A stretch of 64,000 nucleotides of DNA from Mytilus trossulus (lineage: Eukaryota > Mollusca > Bivalvia > Mytilida > Mytilidae). Shown in pieces: positions 45,000 to 58,624 of this stretch. Numbering within the stretch: the first letter of the stretch is position 1; each line of letters starts with the position of its first letter. The stretch is taken from positions 42,889,878-42,953,877 of the forward strand of contig NC_086386.1 of the NCBI RefSeq assembly GCF_036588685.1, in the 5' to 3' direction. The notes under the pieces were generated by a model, which saw only the letters and a list, made by a program, of their open reading frames with translations, made no database searches and had not been told where the DNA came from. The position numbers were made by a program, and so were the translations under genes.

Positions 45000-45315
45000 G
45001 TTTTGCAACTTATATTAATCCCTTTCCACTTTGCGGGTGCGAGTGCTGCCTTGTAGCGGCATTAGCCTACTCTTTTTCGATATCTACAAGGGTGTCTTTA
45101 ACGTGCAAGAGATATGGCTCTCTCTTAACACAGGTCAGCCATTTATCGTCCCCTTCCGACGGACTATCATCGTTTCCTAAAGACCATACTCGCAAATGGT
45201 GTCAAGGGAGAGCCGAAAATTGAGTTCCTGAAATTTTCATCCCAGACGGGAATCGAACCAGGAACTTTTGTGATAGTAGTCCGATGCACTAACCACTACA
45301 CCACGGCTCTCTTAT
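45000..45315 (-). mobile_element. tRNA-derived SINE
   Basis: On the minus strand it starts near 45312 with gagagccgtggtgtagtggt, followed by tagtgcatcgg (A box-like, about 45285-45305). The B box ggttcgattccc is at 45249-45260. The body contains complements of gtcagccatttatcgtcccc, gtgtctttaacgtgcaagag and gcgggtgcgagtgctgcctt. The head is a degenerate tRNA with internal RNA polymerase III promoter boxes. The body is of the conserved-domain type found in bivalve and gastropod SINEs. The 82-codon plus frame at 44975-45223 falls inside it and is not a gene. Confidence 0.85.
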
Positions 45316-45834
45316 ATTAGATTTTACAGAGTTAAGTTGTGAAGTTTGTAATTTAACATGATTTCTTTTTATTTATCACGTTAGGAGGCTGCATTTTTTA
45401 TGATGGAACTTCCATTTCTCAAAGCTGTTTTTTCGTTTAGGGAGTTAGTTCAGTTCCTTGAAAAACGTCAGACTGTATGTACCAGTGAATAGAGCGAATG
45501 CAATCACTAACTCAAAAAAGTACCACGATATTTAGATATAAGATGTGGTATAAATGCCAATTGGTCTATATTTTCAAATTCATGTGAATATCATTGTAGT
45601 ACTTGCTCAAAACTGCTTATGACCAATAGGTGTGCAGATATGATAATGTTGTACTTTTTATGTAACACCATTTTTTGTTCAAATATGCTGCTTTGGACTC
45701 TAAATTATCTGTAAATATTTTTGATATTTTAATATAACATTTTTAACTTGGATCATACTGTTCGCTTAATGTCAAACTAAACCTATCAAAAATTTCTCAT
45801 TCATCATTTTTGTGATTGTACTAAGTGACAGTAA

Positions 45835-46035
45835 ACGAGGGACGAAAGATACCAAAGGGACAGTCAAACTCTTAAATCTAAAACAAACTGACAACGCCAT
45901 GGCTAAAAATGAAAAAGACGAACAGAAAAACAATAGTACATATGACACAACATAGAAAACTAAAGTATAAACAACACGAACCCCACCAAAAACTAGGGGT
46001 GATCTCAGGTGCTCCGGAAGGGTAAGCAGTAGTTA
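45835..46035 (+). repeat. Family E copy
   Basis: Reads gagggacgaaagataccaaa, gggacagtcaaactcttaaa, actgacaacgccatggctaa, acatatgacacaacatagaa and tgatctcaggtgctccggaa. It is nearly collinear with 58625-58825. Confidence 0.85.
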
Positions 46036-46984
46036 GCCAGAGTGAAAGGTTTATACATGTATATCGAGTAAGAGGATACAAATCAAAGTGCCAACAAAAT
46101 TGACTGATTTGCATTCAAAACAAAAATATCTATACTGGTGATGTTGTCATGATCGGTAAAATGTCGAGAATCGTTTCCTTTGAGTTGATACGTTCTTCGA
46201 TTTCTAGCTGATATTATGCACATTTCAAGTTGTTTATTGCCTAGAACGTCACAAATAAATAATGCTAATTTAACATGTCATTATGATCTTAGTTTAAGAT
46301 AAAACATCATTAGTTTCTAATGACGGGTCTATTGGGAGGTTAAATCTAGCTTGATAAGGATTTCAACATTTATCATACTTTGTGACCACATCGGGAAACT
46401 GTGAATCATGATTTTCATTTTATTCTTATGTTCTGATGACTATTATTTGTAAGCATAGTTTAATCGCTCAAATATATAGATTAATTTGTCAGAAAATAAG
46501 TTCAAGCTGAAAGTTTTTTCTCTTTTATTTGTCTCGCGTCGAAATTAAACATTATCATTTAATTTGAGTTTGTCTGTGCTGCAGAGAAAAAAACAAACGG
46601 TTTAATATAAATGGTTGTCGTCAAATTAATCTGATGCAACTGATTTTTCTGCATCATCTGTGATTGTGTATTTTGTCGTTAAACTTATAAAACATAGTCT
46701 ATGAAAATGCATTCAAAAAAGGATGCATATAAAACCAAGAGTAAAAGCCATATTCAAAGAAGGATTGATGTAACATTACTTAAATCAAATGTCAAACACA
46801 TTTTAATCATGAAATATGAAATTACAATGTAAAACCGATCGAATTTAAAACAATTTCAAGTGCGAGATGAAAAAAATGCAATTATGATTAAATAAAAACT
46901 ATAATGTGTATTATCAGTTCGAGAGCACACACATTCTCAGTATTATTTCGGATTCATTTGAAAATTAATTTAACTAACTCAATG

Positions 46985-47355
46985 CTTCATTACCCGACCC
47001 AGAGTCAACAGTGTATTTGATACAACCACTGGTCTTTGTCGATGTCTCTTTTGGTGGATGTCTACTCACCGAGGATATCATAAGATCAGTGGTCGGCACT
47101 TCTACGTCGGCAAGAATTATCACTGCCGCAGCTATTGTAGTAATCATACATTATAATAAAAAAAAACATGTTTACTGCAGGAATATATTACTTTAGCTGT
47201 TTTTGGAAAATCTTAAAGAAATATTGGTTCTTCAATACTTATAAACTTTGTTCTTTCATTTGGTCTTTTAACTTGTTTGACTCGAATGTCACCGATGAGA
47301 CGATACGTGCGTCTGACGTAAACACAATTTGAAGACTGTTATCTATGATGAGTTT
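46985..47355 (+). repeat. Family B copy, diverged
   Basis: Runs from cattacccgacccagagtca and gatacaaccactggtctttg, through agtggtcggcacttctacgt and cttgtttgactcgaatgtca, to acgatacgtgcgtctgacgt. The 61-codon open frame at 47011-47196 is repeat-derived. Confidence 0.7.
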
Positions 47356-47754
47356 ATATACATACATATTGATTCAAACAGAATTGATACACACCACCGA
47401 ATGCATTACACACATGTATTTAGTTCAAAAATGTATGTATAGCGTGATTATCTATTAATAACTACTTATATAGCAGCAATTATATAAACTTTGAGCAATC
47501 ACTCTGATATGTCGTAGAATGACAATAAATGTATTGCCGCTAGCAAGCTTAATAAAATTCGATTAGGTAGGTTGGCAAATAATATTATCTTCTTACAAAT
47601 ATTATGACTGATTGAAATAGTGAAAACTGTCAGACTTTCAATACCCTAAAACCTGTTGCATCCCCGTGCAACTGTACAATAGTACAGCCAATCGACCATA
47701 ATCATCGTTTTGCAGCTATATTTAAAAAGAAGTAATAAAACATATAATTTTTTT

Positions 47755-48005
47755 ATCATTTGTCTATTTGTCTTTTTATTTTCAGCCATGACGTTGTCAG
47801 TTTATTTTCAATCTATGTTTTAGATTGTCCCTCTTGAATAAAATGATATGCGACAAGTACCAATGGGACATAAAAACTTCTAAATAATCAGTCGAAATCA
47901 GACTAACAACGAAAACGACCAAAGGAAAAAACAACAGTATCCAAATAACAAGAAAGAAAACTGAAAACTAAGCAACACGTTCTCCATCAAAAGCTGGGTT
48001 AAAAA
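47755..48005. repeat. Family E, two degenerate pieces facing each other
   Basis: An inverse piece (cagccatgacgttgtcagtt, ttattttcaatctatg) at 47785-47835 meets a forward piece (gacaagtaccaatgggacat, actaacaacgaaaacgacca, caccaaaa-like end) at 47850-48005. Confidence 0.55.
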
Positions 48006-48174
48006 ACTTTAGATTCAACCGATATCAAATGAAACGCTCACTTTGGTGAGGAGAGATAAAACAGACAAATTTAAAGAGCGGCAGTGCTTTAGTTTTTCAA
48101 AATGCTTATTTTGTTCACCAAAGACGACAATGGATTTGATAAAGGACCAAAATCGTCTGTTCTTCAAATAAACT

Positions 48175-48350
48175 TATCATAGATACCAGGATTGAAAATG
48201 TTCTATTTGTGCCAGACGCGCTTTTCGTCTACAAAAGACTTATCAGGGCCGCTCGATTCGAAAAATATTCAAAAGGCCAAGTAAGGTACGAAGTTGGAGA
48301 GCATTGAAACGTGCTAAATACTGGGCTGTTGATACCATTACCCTTCGACA
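48175..48350 (-). repeat. Family B copy, inverse
   Basis: Plus strand: tcatagataccaggattgaa, gtgccagacgcgcttttcgt, gacttatcagggccgctcga, ggagagcattgaaacgtgct. Confidence 0.8.
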
Positions 48351-51300
48351 AACAAGTTAAGTTTAGAATACACATGAAACATAAAACAGGCTAAAAAACT
48401 GAACTGTTCATAAATTGGGTAATAAGGTCATAAACAGCTGCACAAGGACGCGCATGTCTTCTTCGTTTACTAATTGGTTGCTGTTAAATTGATTGAAGAC
48501 CTTTTAGGAATTGATCATCTCCACAATGTAGAATTTCAATTATATCTTGTCATTTGTCAAATATGCATCCGCAAGTACGATTCTTGAACAAGGCACATAT
48601 CGACAGGGAAATGATCTTCAGATAACAGTTTGCACACTATTGTTATGATCATCAAACTCGGGTAATATGCATAAAGTCACTAGTCTGACGGATGAATCGG
48701 TATGATAATATTCAACTTATAACTATAACACGTTAATGAGCTTGAGTAGTGCAAAATATTTGGGATTCATGAGAGTAAAAGGTACATATTATACATTTAC
48801 AAATCTGTATGAATACTAGCAACGATATGTAAAAGAAATATTAGTTATACTCAAGATGCATTTATTCACAAGTTTTTTTACTTTAACTTTCCCTAAAACT
48901 TAAATTTAATATACCTGCTCGTTATTTGTTTTCAAAGCACGCTAAATGATTATGTTATGATTAATCAAAGGAACAATTCACGTAAGAAAAAAGGTGTGTG
49001 TATGAACAAATTCCCTGTAAACAGTTAAGACTGCTGCCCTAGCTGCGATGCAAAACGATCAGAATAATATTGTAATAGTTCCGACCTTTACTTGAAAACA
49101 ATGGGAATTGTGATCAAAATATTTATGATTATTTACGGACAAATAGGGACATTGTAACCAGAAAACTGAGAGACAACAAAAGTTACAAAGATTATTTATC
49201 GAAAAAAACTACTAATTGATAAACTGTAACAGACAGAACATAATGTTTGCAACCAAAAACTGCAACGTCAGTTTTACTTGTTTTGTCTTACTTACTCTTA
49301 ACAGTGCAGATAAAATATACATCGAAATATTAGTTTTTATTTCTAAATGCTTCAAAGGTGAAGGTAAACGTCATTTTAATGTAAGTTGGTATAATAAACT
49401 GGTTTTTTTGTGATTCATTTTTATTTCATCTGAAAAAAAAACAAGCATTGTGATACATAAATATATAGATAATTCATAATACATATATTCATATTAAATT
49501 TTTCAAAAACAGTCTACAATTAAAAAAGTTCAATACTTATTGAATTTAATCTACCTACTTTTTGTTATAATTATCTTACATACTTATATGTATTCAATAT
49601 TGAACTTTGTTGAGGATCTCCATCTGTCAACTCTAAAGAAAACTTGTAAAGTTAGTTACAATGTATTTTGAATGCTTTCATATCTCATTTTCATATATGT
49701 ACTATTGATTATTCTTATAACAAGATAGATTTCAGATAACCATAATAAGTATTATTGTACTATTTATGGACGGTTTTCTCTCTCACTTAAGTACTGACTT
49801 TTTTTTTCTGCGTAAGATAAATCAATTATGGATCAGAGTGATTTTTTTTAACAGTCGACTATCCACAGAGAACTTCTTTGAGAGGTTTCTGTGTTAAGTT
49901 TTTTGCCCTGGGAGTAACACTATTAAATATTTATTTTTTTAAATATTGTCATTGGTTCGTCAAAAAATTGAAAGCCAGTTTTATTTTTTTGCACGAATTA
50001 AAAGTACAAGAAGATAATAATTTGAAGATTTCAGAACACTAAACCAAGTGTAATCATCTGCTAAATGTCAAATTGGATATGAATTTAATACATCTTCTTT
50101 TAAATTGTGTTTGAATTAAACGTATATCATGCAATGTTTTTTAAATACCATGATCATCAGGAGATTTGAAATAAAATTTAAGCAAAATCAGGTTTTATCA
50201 TATAATTTTTCTCTGAACATGTTTTGATCCCGATGGATCGAATAAAACACAGATTTAACACTGACAGTGTACATTAGGATTTTGCATTATGTTTGGGCTC
50301 TCTTGGGGTTTTTCTCCAAACCATAGTAATGAAATGAATATATAATTCATCGTATAACATACAAGTCCTCCCGGGTGTAAAATGCAACCAATATAAAGAT
50401 ATTTGCTTAATTTCATTTGAAATAAAGATTACAGGTATGGTTTGATCAGTTTATAAAGAACTTAAAAAGTATTAAGATTCATCAAATGCTGCTATAGGAG
50501 GCCATTGTCATAACTTTATTTTATGTTAAAGAAATCTACGTTTTCAATCTTGCTCCGATAAATTCCTTTAAAATCACAAAAAAACAACATTCTTATGGGT
50601 TGCATTGAGGTTTGTATATGTCTTTCCAAATTAAAACTTGCTTTTGTAGCTTTTTACTTTCTTACAGGCGTTTCCATGGCAGCCAATTGCATAATGCTAA
50701 CAATGAGTTCATATATTTTCATTTAAACAAGATTTACTCTTTCATATATTCGAGGTTTTTATTTAATTTTTAAATAAGTAAAGTTAATCTTTGAAAATTT
50801 TTATTAGAAAAGTATAATTCCATATCACATTGTATATCTACATTGAAAATGTCTATGTATATCACTGATAAATCAGAAGACAAATGTGTTATAGAATGGA
50901 GAATAAATATTGTTCACAAAACAATAAAAAAATGTTATAGTGGAACATGTATATTAAAAGTAAGTTTTGATATTGAGCTTAAAGCATGCTTCATCAAAGA
51001 ATTCAGAGAAATTAAATAAGTGCTGTCAATCGCGTTAAACTTGATCAAGTTCACAACATAAATTATGAAATTTGAAACCGAATTAAACAGAAAAAATAAC
51101 AATGTAGTCTACTTACTTGTAATGGAGGTATTTTTGTTCTCGATATTCGTCATCTTTAAATGTAAGTCCCTATGTCGTTTGGAAGTAGAAAATCTAGGTT
51201 TTTCATTACATTAGTGGAGGCTAGAAATCGAGCAGGTGATTGTGAGTTCTGTGCTCTTTGTTTGTTTGTTTTCAACGTAACAAGTATTTTGTGAAGCGTT

Positions 51301-51375
51301 TTAAGATTATTTATTTTTCTGTGGAGTGCTGAAAGGTTATTAGTTTACTATGCAGGGTTCTTATATATGTTACTA
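48351..51375. other. No gene recognised
   Basis: AT-rich, low-complexity sequence with long T and A tracts. No exon, hairpin or tandem repeat stood out. Confidence 0.45.
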
Positions 51376-51715
51376 TTGTTTCAGTACTTCCGTTGTTTTC
51401 CTCTTATAAATGATGTGTTTTCTTCAGTTTAAATTTCTAACCTAGATTTTTCTCACAATCGATTAATGTCTTTCGAACTGCGGTATACTACTGGTGTTTT
51501 TATTCTGTGCAGCGTTTTGGGATAACTAGTTTTTGCTGCAGTGTTTTAAGGTTTTATTTCTGTGGCTACTTGTCTACTGAGTCTGAGTTGTGTTTAAATA
51601 TTACTAGACTAAGTGTTTCTTTTCTTCCGTTATTTTCCTTTTATACTTGGTGTATTTCACTGAGTTTTCGTTTTCTATCAATCGATTTATGACTTTTGAA
51701 CTGCAGTATACCACT
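51376..51715 (+). repeat. Family C, two diverged pieces
   Basis: The phrases cttccgttgttttcctctta and gaactgcggtatactactgg (51400-51500) recur as cttccgttattttcctttta and gaactgcagtataccactgt (51620-51715). The family C 3' end therefore occurs twice in a row. The 61-codon frame at 51507-51692 lies inside. Confidence 0.6.
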
Positions 51716-53164
51716 GTATATATAGTTTGAATAATAATTACAAATACATTTGATTTATTACCCAGACAATGAATAAATAAAATATTATACTGGGAAAACT
51801 TTTTGTCCTGTGTACATATTATTTATTAATAAATATATTTTCGAATTCAGACTTCAATAGCACTCATTATTTCTATTCGGAAGAATGTCCCCATCATTAC
51901 TATTTTTTTAACCACACCAAAAACTTAAGTTACCATAATTCATGTTATTTGACGAAAACAAGATCATTATTATGTTTTAAAATTGCAACATTGACTGACA
52001 GCAGACCTCATAACTTTTGTCTATGCATTGTTAGTAGATTTTTTTTACCATTTCAATTTATTCTATGGTCTTCCTGTTCTTCCTAGTTTACCATTTAAGA
52101 TGACAAGACAAATTACGACCACCAAACAGTTATTCTTACAACATATTTACCAGTAGATGATTTGTCATGGGTGATTCCGCAAATAAGAGTTGGTTTTTCT
52201 TAACTGAAATAATGATCTACACAAAATGTTTATCGGTCGGATTTCAAAAGGCAGACATAATATTAAACCGATGTATGATTACAAACCTTAAATAGAAATC
52301 ATATTTCCTATAATTTGTTATTTCCATGTAAGAGACAATTTATTGTTTACTATACATTGTACAAGCACATGCTCATTTTGACATCTAAGGTATTAATGAC
52401 TCCCAAATATTGATGTCGTACATGTGGGTTTTTTTTTTGTATAATTAATACGACATATTTTTAAGATAATGAAAGACAGAAAAACAAAAACTTTTATTTT
52501 CTTTTCTTTGAAGGGTTGTTTGGTTTATAATGCAATTGGATTCCTGTTAAAAAGGCTTATAACTGGCCGTCGATTCATGTAATCTAGAACAGTGGATCAC
52601 AGTTAGTTGAAGTACTGGTGACCCCCCTTTTATAAGATATTTAAACACAAATTGTACGAATCAAACGTAAGTGACATAATCAAACAGAATACGCATTAAT
52701 ACTCATTCATCCGCGTTAGAATTTTATCCTTACAAATGTACTACTTGCAAAAAACCATTTTACGTCTCTATAACACAGTTTTTAATGTTGTTGAATGCAA
52801 CACCTATTTAAATACTCATGCACAAAGACGTGCTGAACATTTTTTCTTGAAAATCCCTGTTTGCGTTTAAAGAAAATAATGCTTCAACGTGATAAAGGTG
52901 GTGCTTTAAGAAATCAAATCTGAATATACCACTAAATATTATTAAAAACGTATAAGCAAGCTTTAGATTCTATCATTTTTTGTAAATTTAAAAGATACGG
53001 CTACATACTAATATCATAAAACCAAAAAAAAACTCACAGTCCAACAAATATGAAATATATAAAAAAAAAAATGAAATACATCTTGGTTTTTTTTTTACTA
53101 AAATTCTTAGTGACATAACTTTTTGATGAATATTATGTTGGTTGCTAATAAGGATTATTAATCT
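51716..53164. other. No gene recognised
   Basis: AT-rich sequence without recognisable exons or elements. Confidence 0.45.
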
Positions 53165-53280
53165 TCATAATATGGGAGAAAGACATCAGAGGGACAGTCA
53201 ATCTATTTAATCGAAAATAAACTGACAACGTCAAGACTTACAACGAAACCGACAAATAAACAAACAATAGAAAAGTTTAA
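53165..53280 (+). repeat. Family E fragment
   Basis: gaaagacatcagagggacag, tcaatctatttaatcgaaaa, taaactgacaacgtcaagac. It ends about 90 bp before the minisatellite. Confidence 0.7.
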
Positions 53281-53367
53281 TTCTGTCCTTGAAATATTGA
53301 AAAACAAATGTTATCTTTTTTTTACATTAGGATATTAACACTACCAAACTTGCAGGCAATAGAAATA

Positions 53368-53884
53368 AAAACACACTAGATAATGCCGTATAACTAGCAA
53401 ATACACTTTAAAAATACACTAAATAATGATGTATAGCTAGCAAATACACTTTAAAAACACACTAGATAATGCCGTATAGCTAGCAAATACACACTAGAAA
53501 ATGACGTATAGCTAGCAAACACACTGAATAATGCCGTATAGCTAGCAAATACACATTAAAACACAAACTAAATACTGCAGTATAGCTAGCAAATACATTT
53601 TCAAAAAACAATAAATACTTTAAAAACACACTACATAATGCAGTATAGCTAGCGAATACACTTTAAGAACACACTAAATAATGTTGTATAGCTAGCAAGT
53701 ACACTATAAAAACATAATAAATAATGCCGTATAGCTAGCAAATACACTTTAAAACACACTACATAATGCAGTATAGCTAGCAAATACACTTTAAAAATAC
53801 ACTAGATAATGCCGTAAAGCTAGCAAATACACTTTAAAAATACACTTAATAATGTCGTATAGCTAGCAAATACACTTTAAAATT
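53368..53884. repeat. Minisatellite with core gtatagctagcaaatacac, about 12 copies
   Basis: Typical unit: aaaacacactaaataatgcc followed by gtatagctagcaaatacact and ttaa. The spacing of the ctagcaa core is mostly 42-44 bp, with shortened units of 30-32 bp near 53480-53545. Each unit carries a GCTAGC palindrome. Confidence 0.93.
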
Positions 53885-55830
53885 TCAACTGTATGTAAGG
53901 ATCGTAATGATGTCATGTGAATATATTTGTCGAATTTCAAGAGGTAAATTGACAATGTTTCATCCTAACAAAGGCTTCCATTTTTGCGATTGAAAATCAA
54001 AGTGACATATGGGAAAATTATTTCGCGTAGAATTCTTTTTTAAGAGCTTCAAAACTAAATTGGGAAATAATATCAATGTTGAGATAGTCCAAGACATCAT
54101 GAATTTTCTACACACAAAACTGCCAAAAATTGTTATGTTTATATTTTTTTGACAGAGATAAAGTAAGCCAATTTCATTCTCATAAAATATATCATCAATT
54201 TCACTTAATATATGTCTCAGAAACTTGTCTCAGAAATAACCTTCAAATTGGGCTAAGATGCTCATATATAAAAATTAAAGTGAAAACTCACAACCAGATA
54301 TTATTCATAATTTTAATAAAAAAAAAGACTGCTGCAAGACTCATACTATAAAAAAAAACCAAGATTACAATAGTTTAATTAAAGTTTTTGCTCTGTATTG
54401 TAAAGACATAAACCTACATTGAATGTCACATTCATCTTTTACACTCAATTCCACTTATTTTAATCTTATATGGTATTGCTTTAACCATCATCACAGAAGA
54501 TCTCAGAACGCCATCGCACGTTAAACATGAAAACGCTTCGGTACACAATTACATTTATCGTAAATGGCATTCAACATTGGAATCCGAATGATAAAACTCT
54601 TTTAATGCATTAACGAATCAAAAAAGGTAATAAATTGTCTTGCTAAATTCAACGATTCCAATGCGTTATCTTATTGCTACGCTCAATGTAAATTTCATGC
54701 ATCGCGTCAGAAATGAACAAACGTTCCATGATCAATAACGGTGTGCATTCGTCAAAGACTGTTAATCTGAGTTCATCTATTATCTTACATTCTCTATTTT
54801 AGACATTTGAACAAATCAATAGATTGTTGTGCATATCGAACCCTTATCAGTAGAGGTGATTAAATTGTTCGTTTACTCAAGTTGGTAAACTAAAAGTTGA
54901 TTGACATCTGTTTATCTGGAACAGATTTTCTGGCTCCGTATCAACACGAACATTTTGTTCAAAGAAAAAAAAACAGCAAATAGATTTGTTGCTATGCATC
55001 GCATTACTGCAACTTAAATCAATCATTTTGTAATAATTTCAACTCAGATATTAGAACCTAAGAAAATAATGATCCGTAATTTAGTACGAGCTTTGTCAAC
55101 TTCCTGTTTCCGGTAAACGTTTCCAGAATAATGGCGTCTGCACCAATCATACGAATGTCACTGACAAATCAGTTCTCAAAGATGCAGTACGAATTCTCAT
55201 TTACATGGAAATGAATGTGTCGGGCGAACCCTAGAAATGCAAATTCAACAAATAAAACAAAACCTGACGCTTTAAGATTGATAGCTTCATTAACTAACTT
55301 CCAACTACACATAAAATCAACTTTTGCATGCTAAAACCTATTTGACGATTCTGTATTTCCGTCTTTGTTAAATGACAGTGTAGATGAAATTGCTTGCATG
55401 CCATGCATTTCCAATTGTAAACAAGAATATAGCATTAATCTATTTCAAAAATAGGTCAATTCAATGATTCACAATAACATATCTCTAAATATTACTTACA
55501 CACAATCTGTGTAAATTTTTAATTTTAAAATTAAAATATAAATTACCAGACAAATCTGTACATTTTTGTAAACGTATATCCTATGTGTTGATGTGGCCCA
55601 AATTAAAAAAATCTTGCATATCGAATAGGGAGAGGCAAACTAGGCAATACTCAAATACTTTGGAAGGTGCATGCATTCCAAAAGAAACGAGACTATGTGG
55701 ATGCGCTGCTATGAATGCATCAATTTTCATCAGAATTCAAGTGATCGGAAATTTGACACAACCGTTTAATAACAGATCATACGAATACACTGGTATCTTA
55801 AGACCAAAGACAGCGAAAGAATGTCTTTAG
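53885..55830. other. No gene recognised
   Basis: AT-rich sequence. The open frames at 54130-54351 and 55585-55830 show no leader, domain or splice context that I can recognise. Confidence 0.4.
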
Positions 55831-56000
55831 TCAGTTAAGATACCGAAACGTGGTGTAAAAAAATTAAGTCATAGAAATACTAAACTCCGAGAACAATTTA
55901 AACATGAACTCCCCAATCAAATAGCAAAATTAAATGCTCAGACACATTAAATGAATGAAACATCCACCGTGATATTCCTGAATATGCGCCAGCATTTTCA
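55831..56000 (+). repeat. Family F copy
   Basis: Contains aagtcatagaaatactaaac, tccgagaacaatttaaacat, ccccaatcaaatagcaaaat and gatattcctgaatatgcg. It is collinear with 27125-27260. Confidence 0.65.
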
Positions 56001-56044
56001 AGTAAACTTAAATCCTATGTAATGTCGATTTTTATATGGAATAT

Positions 56045-56375
56045 ATATTATAGTTCGTTTCAGTATGTGTTACATTTTCACGTTGCGTCGTTTGTTTTCT
56101 CTTATTTTTTAGTCTAAATTCAGATTGCGATAAGACGTGTCAAGGTACTTGTCTATCCCAAATTCATGTATTTGGTTTTTATGTTATGTTTGTTATTCTC
56201 GTGGGATTTTGTCTGATGCTCGGTCTGTTTCTGTGTGTGTTTTATTTTAGTGTTATGTCCTTGTTCTCCTCTTATATTTAAGGCGTTTCCCTCGGTTTTA
56301 GTTTGTTACCCCGATTTTTTTTTTTGTCCATGGATTTAGGAGTTCTGAACAGCGGTATACTACTGTTGACTTTAT
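56045..56375 (+). repeat. Family C copy
   Basis: gttcgtttcagtatgtgtta, agacgtgtcaaggtacttgt, ctgtttctgtgtgtgtttta, gcgtttccctcggttttagt, agcggtatactactgttgac. It is the clearest partner of the 8395-8755 copy. Confidence 0.8.
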
Positions 56376-56424
56376 TAAGTCGTTCTCTCTCGTAACAATG
56401 TTGGCGAAGCCTTTGTTTGAGGAG

Positions 56425-56510
56425 CACACCCTTGTTAATGAAATCCTCATAGTATGAACGTAAGATTCATCAGCTGCGCTCGAATGAAAATATTTAGAAA
56501 GCAAAGTTGA
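56425..56510 (-). repeat. Family B end, inverse, diverged
   Basis: Plus strand: aatgaaatcctcatagtatg, then taagattcatcagctgcgct and cgaatgaaaatatttagaaa. Partial and weakly conserved. Confidence 0.45.
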
Positions 56511-58620
56511 CAGCAAATTGATAGCTTTCGAAGTTATAAAAATTCAAACCATATAATACAATTCAATATGATGACTAAGGATAGAGATATTGGTGTATTA
56601 AACGCCGTTTCATAGCAGAAAATGAACCATTAATAGCTTTATTTATTTCTTTTCTTTTAGACTGAATGTCATCATAATAAAATCTGTTTCGCCCAGAGAA
56701 GATGGTGTCTGACAAAGTAACCAATAATCAGATTTGGACCATGTACAGATAACAAGTAAGTTAGAAGCAATGACATAATTATATATGTTTACGTATTTCT
56801 AATAAAAATCGCCCATTTATCCTTTCCCTGACCAGTTGATTATTGTTTACTTAATTAACGTGTGATTCAATTGATCTCTGTTTGATCTCTGTTTATAATT
56901 CAAATATAAAGACAACTTGCTTTATTCTTAATTTTTTATTGTCAAAAAAAGGCAACTATTCCTGGTAACATGGGGAAATATTGGATCACTATAGATCAAA
57001 TAATATCAGCAATAATAAGGTAAAAAATAGATTAAATTATATCATCTCATTATAAAAAAAAACATACTGTTCGTGGTATAGTTTTTTAATATCATCCTTG
57101 GACCTATCTAAGAACGCGGGCCAGTTGAAGGGGTCAGCCTTAATAACTGGATTAACCCACAAGTAAATGCATTATTGTCTTTAATAATCATGGATCTTAA
57201 TAGCGTCTGAAAATTTTAAACTATAGTTATTTAGTAAATGAATAAACGGTCATTTGGGACTAAACACAATCCGCTAAGTTTGCACAATACATTGCGATTT
57301 CTTTTTAGTGTTTCCGTCAATTTTCGTAATTAGATTATGCCAGTCCTGTTCAGACAATTCGAATGTAGTCATGATATTGCTACCTAATTTTTTTTTATAC
57401 AATTCGATATGTTTTTATGTGTACAGGTAAATTATAACTACTCAACAGTGGGAACATAGTCTGAACAGGTCTAAATTGACTGAAAGGAAATTTTTTGACT
57501 TATCATGAATTTAACGCAGATGATAAGTCTTTAAAATTACCAAAAGGTTGAAAATGACTAAATAGCTTATTGGTCAGTCTTTTTAAATGACTCAATTATA
57601 TCATAATGGCAGTTTCAGATAAAATTAGTGGTTTTTAGTTAAAACACTTTTATTCAAATGTTGAACTATACCGAGACACAAACTCATGAAAGCAGATTCT
57701 TTTTGGGTAAAATTTTAGATCAAACAAATTTCCTATTTATACAACATTAACTTGTTTATACAACACATCCGAGAACTTAAGCAAATGAATTGAACTCATA
57801 AAAAAATAATAAAAAGATAGCACAACTGTTGTAATTCTTATAATTGATCGTATCATATCATCCCTATATTACAGTAATGCTGGTGCAATCCCTTTTTACT
57901 TACAAAATATAGATTTACTTTTCTTAATGAGTGACACATGACTAGACTAATGTTCAAAGAGAATTATATTGATTTGATATATAGTTACGGAAAATTTGAA
58001 CATTGTCATTATGCATTGCTCCTTGTTCAGACATTTCATTAAACTTTCATTCCTTAAATAGCCATTTGGTCTATGGATACCTAAATTGCCTGATATCTTA
58101 AGTAATTTATATGACGATCATCAGCAGACTAGAAATTATCGTTTGGTTCCGTTATGTGCGACAACTTTTTTAGTTATACAAGTTTGGGTTTTTTTCTATT
58201 CTTGTAGTAATAATGCCGACATTTCGTATCATGTAACAAAATATTTAAGTAGTTATGCATTAAGAAGTACCAGTCTGACACAGGAAACATAAACGCTCGT
58301 TTACCTTCAGATTATCAATGGCAGATTTTGAAAACTAACGAATTCTTTGATAAAACAATGCGGTGTGTAAAGGAAAAGCTAAATATTTTTTCTCATGCAT
58401 TCCATCATTTAAACGGTACGCATAATCGATATAATTGGACAATTAGGTTTCAAGGAAGTATTAGAGACAAAAACCTAAGGGAAGGTAGTGATGAAATAAT
58501 TACCTCTGATTAAAAAAAGACATTACAAAAAAATCCTTCTGTATTTAAGGGGAAATATTCCGATAAAGTTAAAGAAACGAATTTTTAGCAGGAATTTTCA
58601 ATAAATGGTGTAGCATGATC
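56511..58620. other. No gene recognised apart from an exon-like segment at 56661
   Basis: AT-rich. A segment with good acceptor and donor signals (56661-56755) is discussed as a finding. Open frames at 58086-58292 and 58328-58513 are adjacent and on the same strand, but show no recognisable domain or joining splice sites. Confidence 0.4.
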
Positions 58621-58624
58621 TCTT

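Noticed and set aside
44975..45223. Plus-strand open frame of 82 codons with several Cys
   Set aside because: It is antisense to the body of a tRNA-derived SINE; the GC-richer repeat lacks stops by chance.
45242..45315. Functional tRNA gene
   Set aside because: A and B boxes are present, but the arms do not pair as a proper cloverleaf and the sequence continues into a SINE body.
58086..58513. Two neighbouring plus-strand frames that might be exons of one gene
   Set aside because: No acceptor or donor joins them in frame and no domain is recognisable in either.
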